The notes beneath the pieces were generated by a model, which saw only the letters and a list, made by a program, of their open reading frames with translations, searched no databases and was not told where the DNA came from. From Apiotrichum sp. Y4204 (taxonomy: Eukaryota; Basidiomycota; Tremellomycetes; Trichosporonales; Trichosporonaceae): a stretch of 64,000 nucleotides of DNA. A program made the position numbers and the translations under genes. This document shows, piece after piece, positions 57,670 through 64,000 of the stretch. Position 1 is the stretch's first letter. Every line of letters starts with the position of its first letter. The stretch covers positions 496,001 through 560,000 of the forward strand of contig JAMYHL010000025.1 in assembly GCA_025531455.1 (NCBI GenBank), written 5' to 3'.

Positions 57670-59398
57670 ATGGCGTACCAACCTATCGTTGCCCATGTGG
57701 ACGGTGACATTATTCGCGTCACACACGGAATTGCCGAATACTTCTCGCGACCCACCTTGGTTAGTACCCTGGGACTCCCCAAACATACTTGATCTTTGTC
57801 GGCATGATAAATGCTGACGCGTCAAGGTTCTGAAAGCGTGTTATGGTGTTCCCAGCCAGTCACAGGAGTTGAACGGTGATCCGGCATCACAATCTGGGCC
57901 GACGGCGGATGTAAGCAGAGGGGAATGGCTTGTTGGGGAGAAGCTGGACAAGGCGTTGAGTGAAGAGGGAGCCGATAAGTTTGAGCTGCGATGGCCCTTT
58001 CGGCATCGCAAGGAACAACAGGACTGGGAAGGCCGCGAGTTTATCCTGTGAGTAGAAGCCAATCAAATGTCAACTTACACGCAGATTGCACATGTACTCG
58101 CTTCTTGGAATCAAGCCCAGCAACAACACGTTCCCCCTGCTTTTGATCCCCCCGGCATCGCCTTCGAGTCTGCCACTCGCCGAGCAGGCATTGTACTGTC
58201 AGATGGCGTTCGAGACTCTCAACGTACCTCAGCTGTCAATGCTGCCGGCTCCTATCGTGACCTTGTTCGGCATGAACTCCACCACAGGTGTTGTTCTGCA
58301 CATCGGCCATCACAGGTCCGAGGCTATCGCGGTGACAGACTCGATTGTGCGATGGGAAACGGCGACCTCCGTCGATATCGGTGCGGCGGACTGCAAGGCG
58401 TGGCTCCAGAGCCTACTTCTCAAAGATGAACCCCTGGAGAAGGAACTGCGGGCAGCTGCCGAAGTCGAATCTTGGGCTCCCGGCCAGAAGGAGGCCCTCG
58501 TAAAGGAAATTTGCGACTTCATCTTCGCGGAGTGCACCGGGGATGACATTGAAGTGCCAGAAGCGAAGACTGGCCACAAGTCGGTTGTCGTCGCTAATGT
58601 TGCACCACAGGAGGAAGAGTCATTTGACGTGGCAAAGAAGTAAGTAGAGTTGGATTGATGTCGCTAACTGTTCTAGGCTCGTCGCAGATGCCGTTCCACA
58701 GGCAGTACCCTCAGCGTCCCATAAATCCAAGAAACAACAGGCTGCTGCTGCCGCTGCCGCTGCATCGAAAGCCTCCGCCGCAGCAGACGCTGCTGCTGCC
58801 GCCGCCGCGGCGGATGTGATTGCTGTCACAATTCCGTCACTTCCAGAAAAGGAGATTGCTGTCGGGCCCGTTCGACACCGTATCTGCGAACCTCTTCTTG
58901 TTGGAATCACGCCAGGGGGAGACACTGTGTGGGAGGCACTGGGTCGTGCTGTGCAGAGTGCCAGTTTGAACGTTCCCGAGCGGTTGTATATCTGGGATTC
59001 TATTGCGATCATTGGTGACCTTGCAAAGTTCAAGTGTGAGTTGTGTGTGGATATTGTCATGTCCCTCGTTGACCCTCAGCGTTCCCGACTGCGCTTGTCA
59101 CATACCTTGCTCCCTTCCTTCTGACTAGTTCGGACCTCCCGGCCGACTCGCAGCCTCTCCGTGTTCGTTTGCTGTCCATCCCGTGAGTCCCCTGGCGATT
59201 GCTGTCACAAATCTGACCTGTAGCGACTACATCTCGAACTTTAAGGGAGCGACCTCAGACCTGGCTCCGTTCCTTGGTGCCTCCATGGTTGCCAAAGTGG
59301 TATTTGGAGAAGGGCAAGGCAAGCACTCCATCTCCAAGGTGGATTACAATGCACATGGCCCGGCAGCTATCTATGGAGTTTGGCAAGATGCGCCATAG
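57670..59398 (+). CDS. Actin-related protein, Arp9-like (SWI/SNF and RSC subunit)
   Basis: The protein of roughly 490 residues begins MAYQPIVAHVDGDIIRVTHG, in place of the usual actin nucleotide-binding opening. An actin-fold middle part follows (ALYCQMAFETLNVPQLSMLPAP, then LFGMNSTTGVVLHIGHH). An Ala-rich insertion lies at about 58740-58813. The C-terminus includes ERLYIWDSIAIIGDLAKFK and the characteristic FLGASMVAKVVFGEGQGKH, ending AIYGVWQDAP. Arp9 pairs with Arp7 or Arp42 on the HSA helix of the remodelling ATPase and couples ATP hydrolysis to nucleosome sliding. The family is inferred from the C-terminal block and an actin-like fold; orthology to Arp9 rather than another divergent actin-like protein is probable, not certain. 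Catalytic ATPase residues are not clearly conserved, as expected for Arp9. Confidence 0.75.
58737..58813 (+). repeat. Alanine-coding GCT/GCC-rich tract in the ARP9-like gene
   Basis: A run of GCT/GCC/GCA codons encodes two Ala blocks (QQAAAAAAAASKASAAAD and the following Ala run). The repeated trinucleotides make this a likely length-variable site. Confidence 0.75.
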
Positions 59399-59689
59399 CC
59401 GTGAGAGAGGCGGCAGTAGACGTAGAGTCGATGGATGGAATGCAGTAGAATACACTTTGTGTCAGGTTGAGAGTGCCTTGTGGGATTGCAATGTCGATGT
59501 TGGGGTTGGGTTGCTCGATTGCTTGGAGCACGCCCATTTAATTCCGTTTCGGAATGTTTTGATTTCGGTGTGCGTAATCCCGCACTGAGTCGCCTGGTGT
59601 GATCGTCATGAGCAGTCACTCCACGGTCCAAACACTTTGGCTGTAAAGCTGTAATCTCCATTCATTATCAGTTCGGCCAGTTCATCACT

Positions 59690-62369
59690 ATGTCCACACC
59701 GGTACCCTCCCTTCTAGAGGCTCAGCCGCCCTCAGTAGATGAGATCAAGGCCTTTCTATCCCGACATGGGCATCTCCTGCAATTGGAGCGCGACGAAGAG
59801 GAGGAGCAGACGAGACTCCTAAACTCCAACTGCAGTCCCAAACTGCTCGAACAACGCGGACTTGCGGTTGGCAGTCTCGCAGTGTCGTCAATCAGTATTG
59901 GACTTGGAGGCAAGACGTGAGAATACTGCAAAGCCTGCACCGTGCGCAGACTGACCTTTCAGTCTCGTCGAACTCCATCGCCCACTCGCGTACAACGTCA
60001 CCACGTCGCTGCCTCCCCATACGTTTCGAAACGGTGATCCTGTCCGCATCGAGGAGCACGTATCCGGCCCCATCAAGACCAAGTCTAAGTCAAAGAAAGT
60101 TGAAGAGGAAAACGCCGTAGAGGGCATCATTTACCGCGTGGGGCCTGAGAAAATTATCGTTGCGGTCAGCGAAGGCAAGGATGTCGACCTACCGGAACGG
60201 TTGAGGCTGTAAGTCGAAATACGAACGGTAGCAGAGCTGAGAATATAGACTGAAGCTGGCCAACTCGGTCACGTTTGACCGCATGACGAGAACCCTCGAA
60301 CATCTCTCACGCATGCTAGCACCAGAAGACGCGACTCCTGTTGCCGCCAATTGGCCACTTGTCCGTTCACTAGTAGGGCTCCAACAGCCTTCATGGTCCA
60401 GCACAATCGCCCCACGTATCTGTGCCGACTCAGAGGGCGATCCCACGATGACATGGTATAGCGAACATTTGAATGACAGTCAGAAGGAGGCCATCGACTT
60501 CTGCTTGCGGGCTGATCAGATCGCCTGTATTCACGGACCTCCAGGAGTGAGACTCTATGTGCACGAATGATTGCTGACAATCAAGACAGGAAAGACCCAT
60601 ACCCTCATCGAATTGATCTTCCAGCTTCTATCGCGGCCGGCTTCAGCAGACACTCAGCAACCTCCCAAGATCCTCGTAACCACGCCCTCTAACCTTGCTC
60701 TCGACAATCTGCTCCTCCGTCTATCCGCCTTGTCCAAGCAACAACCGTACGCATCTCTTCTACCGCCGGGCTCTATATTGCGCATTGGCCACCCGACACG
60801 AGTCCATCGTGACCTGGTGCAAGAAACCCTTGACTGGAGAGCCGCAAACGGTGACGACGGCGAACTAGTTCGCGACATTGGCAAGGAGATTGAAGGTCAC
60901 TTGGGAGATCTAGGGAAGAAGCGCGGAGAGAAGGGAGCTGTAAAGGGGAGAGACCGGGGAGCGAAATGGGGGGAGGTTCGAGAGTTGAGAAAGGAGTAAG
61001 TGCCCAATCCTCTCTTCCTTTCACGGACTGACAGCAGGTATCGTCAACGGGAAACAAAGGTGGTCGGCAACATCGTCAGAGGTGCACAGGTAGTGCTGGC
61101 GACATGTCATTCAGCTGGGGCTCGCCAACTGAACAATATAAACTTCGATGTGGCGATCATTGATGAAGCAACTCAAGCTCTTGAAGCTGTTTGTTGGGTG
61201 CCCATTCTGAAGGCTAAGAAACTGATCTTGGCTGGTGACCCCGAACAGGCATGTCTAGGGCCCGTATCTCAACTGACAGCAGCTCCCACCCACAATCCTC
61301 AGTCAAGCAGACAAGAAAGGCGTCAAGAACGACAAACAGCCTAAAACCCAGCCGCAGAAGGGCGAAAAGTCGACGTCAGATTCTCATGGTGAGGGCAAGG
61401 ACGAGGAGACAAATCCCGAGCCAACCCCTCCTCCGAAGGTTGATGACAAGGAGGCGTCCGGCAGAACGAAACTTCGTCCACCGCGTACTTTGGAGACGAC
61501 GCTCTTCCACAGACTGGAGAGGTTATATGGACCAGGCATCAAACGAGTTCTAAAGGTTCAATACCGGTAAGTGATGCTGACCTCAGAAGCTGCTGACCAC
61601 AGCATGAATGAGTCTATTGCCCAGTTCCCTTCGGTCACGCTATACAACAGCGAACTGATCTCCGCGCCGTCAGTGGCGAAACATACGCTTCTCGACTTGC
61701 CAAACGTGGTGGACAAGGACAGTGACGACACGAAGGACACATTAGGGCATACGGTGGTTTTCTTCGACACTGCTGGTTGCGAGTTCTTCGAACGGGCAGA
61801 AAGCAATGATACCAACTTGAAGGCTAAATCAAGCCTTGGAGAAGGCAGCAAGAGTAACGAAAATGAGGCACACATCGTGGCCAAATGGGCAAGGAAGCTC
61901 GTGAGTTGCAGAGCGTGGTGACACAGCTGATCGGCAGGTGGGGCTTGGCGTCGCACCGGCAGAAGTCGGAATCGTCGCGCCATATCAAGCTCAGGTTGCG
62001 CTGTTATCTTCATTGCTTCATGAAGAATTTCCTGAAATGACTATCGGAACTGTCGATGGCCTGCAAGGGCAGGAACGAGATGTGAGAATGCCAAGCTGGG
62101 ATATTTCTAAACACAGGCTATCATCCTCACCTTGGTCCGCTCGAACACCACTGGCGAAGTGGGGTTCCTTGGAGAATACCGGCGTCTGAACGTCGCAATG
62201 ACCCGACCGCGACGGCAACTTGTGAGTGCGACCGTAGTTTGTCAACTGACGACGACAGTGTGTTGTCGGGGATTCAGATACCGTCGCAAAGGGCAGTTCC
62301 TACCTCAAGGAGTGGATGGCTTGGTTGGAGAACAATGCGGATGTTCGTTATGCTGGGGACGAGATATAG
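59690..62369 (+). CDS. HCS1: SF1B DNA/RNA helicase, Hcs1/SMBP2 type
   Basis: The protein of roughly 790 residues begins MSTPVPSLLEAQPPSVD. An N-terminal barrel (YNVTTSLPPHTFRNGDPVRI) is followed by motif I GPPGTGKTHTL, motif Ia ILVTTPSNLALDNLLLRL, motif II IIDEATQALE, motif III LILAGDPEQLPPT, motif IV VQYRMNESIAQFPS, motif V TVDGLQGQERDAIILTLVRSN and motif VI RRLNVAMTRPRRQL. The C-terminus ends ADVRYAGDEI. Family members unwind DNA and RNA and include yeast Hcs1 (polymerase alpha-associated) and mammalian IGHMBP2. Motif I is split by a GT-AG intron after GPPG, and motif III by a GC-AG intron after DPEQ. A charged linker of ~60 residues rich in Lys, Glu and Pro lies between motifs III and IV. 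Confidence 0.93.
61249..61282 (+). other. 34-nt GC-AG intron in HCS1
   Basis: The intron runs from GCATGT to the final CAG, with a CTGAC branch-like element seven bases before the acceptor. Removing it joins DPEQ to LPPTILS, which restores helicase motif III. No GT donor nearby gives the same phase. The GCATGT donor is a weaker variant of the GC consensus. Confidence 0.75.
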
Positions 62370-62627
62370 TGACGGTCAATCTCATGATGGCATGGAAGCC
62401 GTTGATTCAGTAGATGTTAGGTACAACTGGAAATCAACGCTGTAAACCCATGTCGTATCTCTACGAATTCGGACCTGAGACGGGACTACAGTCGGCTTAT
62501 TTTCATCAGGAAGTAAACCGCAGAAAATCTGAGTAACTTATAACAGTACAAAAGACTCAAGGAGACAAAGACTAGGAAATTTTGGGTCGGTGCTACATAC
62601 AGTACGGAGAACTTTGCAACATTCTCA

Positions 62628-64000
62628 TCATACCACTGAATGGTCAGCATAGCTGTCACACAACCGGGCGACTCACACAAACGATCACCTGGGCTCGGGA
62701 TGACAAATTCGACCCCCAAGTTATGTTGGCCTTCGAGCTCATTCAACTCTTTGAACACCAGGGAACGACCATCAAGTCCCGTAGGATGTGGTTCCAGTAG
62801 CTCCTTGATATGCGTGATATAAACTCTCAGTCCATCGAGGGGTCGCGGATGGCTGAGGATGTCAGCGGCCAGATTAACGTGTGCAACTTACGACGCAGAC
62901 GGCAACAATGACGCCAATGTGTTCAACTCGTGGAAAATTCCAGGAGGAGACATGTGACCGAACATAATCTCAGCCGGACGTGATGAGTCATACGAGCACT
63001 CTATCTGAGAGCTGTTAGATGGACAAGGAAGGGTAAGGCGATAATGTCAATCTCCCACAATCTTCTACTTACAAAGATACCGGCAAGTCGTCCTTGAGCC
63101 AGGCTTAGAGCAGCATGTTGCCAAATCGCCGTGTTAAAGCTGTGCGCCATTCGCCCACCTTCGACGTCAAAGGCCTCTTTCCCGTGCTCGCGATACTCGC
63201 TTTCAACGTCACCAAAGAAGAGGAACTCGCGCCCAATCACAGCGTCAGGGCTAATACTGTCCGCGGTCTCCTCGACAGGTGTGGACACCATGCTTTGACT
63301 GGCCGAACGTGATCCCGGCCGCGACGTGATCAAATTTGGATCGTACCTCATAAAGACCGCAGAAGAATGATAACAGCCATGAGAAGTATGCCCATGGAGC
63401 AGAGGGTAGACCTTTGTGCTGATTGGTAGGCCGGGGTGCAGCTGCGAATACGTAGAGCTTTCTGAGAGCCTACCAAATCAGAACCGTTGCAAACTTGGGC
63501 AACTCACGGAGAGAACATCGCACCAACACCATTATCCCGCGTGTCGTCATCGCCCATGGCCTTTCGTTTTCGAAAGCGTCCTGACCGTCCCCGCTCTGGT
63601 TCAACGGCCCAGGCGCCGAGCTCTGGCCAGAGCCCACCAGCATAGGCTGCAGAAAGATTGTCAAGAGTTGAGCGCATACCGTAGACGGGGATGCGAAAGC
63701 TTTTCGACGCTTTGCCATCTGATATACTACCCCTATGCGACGAGGGGGGTGGGCGCTGGGGGACTGATCCAGACAGCATGATAAGGGATAGGGCGTGATC
63801 CAGATGTGCGTGTGTGATTAGATAACATCTGCATACGTGTGAGACGAATGTGGTGAAATGACAGCAGATTTTCCAACTTACGACAAGTGTGAGAAGATGA
63901 AAGCAGCCTTGAGGGTGGGAGTGTTGTATGAGGCAGGGAACTTGACAGACGGGAATAGCCTTTCAGATGACAACCTTTGAATGTGCAACGACAGAGCACC
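62628..64000 (-). CDS. PDE1: Low-affinity (class II) cAMP phosphodiesterase, partial
   Basis: The gene enters from the right edge, so its N-terminus is missing. The metal-binding motif THAHLDH of class II phosphodiesterases lies at 63795-63815, reached by a join giving FSHLSCYLITHAHLDHALSL. Downstream are ECSYDSSRPAEIMFGHMSPPGIFHELNTLA-type sequence (split here as ECSYD, FGHMSPP and FHELNTLA), THIKELLEPHP and LGVEFVIPSPGDRL. After a final short intron the protein ends GDRLLV with a stop at 62628. The family hydrolyses cyclic AMP in the cytosol and resets PKA signalling. The PKA catalytic subunit is encoded 26 kb away in this window. Family identity is strong despite the truncation. Confidence 0.88.

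Noticed and set aside
1..64000. CRISPR arrays, prokaryotic operons, tRNA or rRNA genes
   Set aside because: The sequence is clearly eukaryotic nuclear DNA. I saw no repeat-spacer array, no rRNA, and no tRNA with a recognisable TPsiC arm in the spacers, though a tRNA could be missed by eye.

Overview
The window is nuclear DNA of a fungus, most likely a basidiomycete in the broad Agaricomycotina sense. A homoaconitase (LYS4) shows the fungal alpha-aminoadipate lysine route. A CAP10-type GT90 glycosyltransferase, intron-dense genes and very short GT-AG introns (34-60 nt where I placed both ends) with CTGAC/CTAAC branch sites just before the acceptor point the same way. I cannot name the genus. 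Gene coordinates below are start codon to stop codon and include introns. Exon joins were worked out by eye from reading frame, splice signals and conserved motifs.

Layout. 1-3.0 kb: no gene supported. 3.0-17.6 kb: SHE9/MDM33-like mitochondrial membrane protein (+), histidine phosphatase (-), ALG7 (+), TTC1-like TPR protein (-), LYS4 (-), GT90 transferase (+), SEN54 (+). 17.7-26.6 kb: DNA polymerase delta POL3 (-), acyl-CoA dehydrogenase (+), UTP18 (-). 26.6-30.8 kb: gene-poor, AT-richer DNA, possibly decayed transposon sequence. 30.8-37.2 kb: glycogen branching enzyme GLC3 (-), DPH3 (+), PKA catalytic subunit (-). 37.2-39.5 kb: long low-complexity region upstream of PKA. 39.5-50.3 kb: branched-chain ketoacid dehydrogenase E1 beta (+), ERV41 (+), an unrecognised coiled-coil protein (+), RVS167 amphiphysin (-), VAC8 (+). 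50.6-64 kb: an unrecognised basic protein (+), POP1 (-), RIT1 (+), ARP9-like protein (+), HCS1/SMBP2-type helicase (+), and a class II cyclic-nucleotide phosphodiesterase (-) running off the right edge.

Most genes are single-copy housekeeping genes, arranged as divergent pairs with shared upstream regions or convergent pairs whose stop codons lie only 60-250 bp apart. Several act in RNA and translation (SEN54, UTP18, DPH3, POP1, RIT1). Others act in mitochondrial catabolism and biosynthesis (LYS4, acyl-CoA dehydrogenase, BCKDHB, SHE9), the early secretory pathway (ALG7, ERV41, GT90), membrane and vacuole dynamics (RVS167, VAC8), and cAMP/glycogen control (PKA, PDE1, GLC3).

I found no defence island, biosynthetic cluster, CRISPR array or clear autonomous transposon. 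The observations most worth following are these: VAC8 is cut by eight phase-1 introns, most falling exactly at armadillo-repeat boundaries, with four exons of exactly 123 nt; the palindrome TCACGTGA occurs four times, only in intergenic DNA upstream of genes; two non-canonical GC-AG introns are required by conserved motifs in HCS1 and RIT1; and two genes have no recognisable family.
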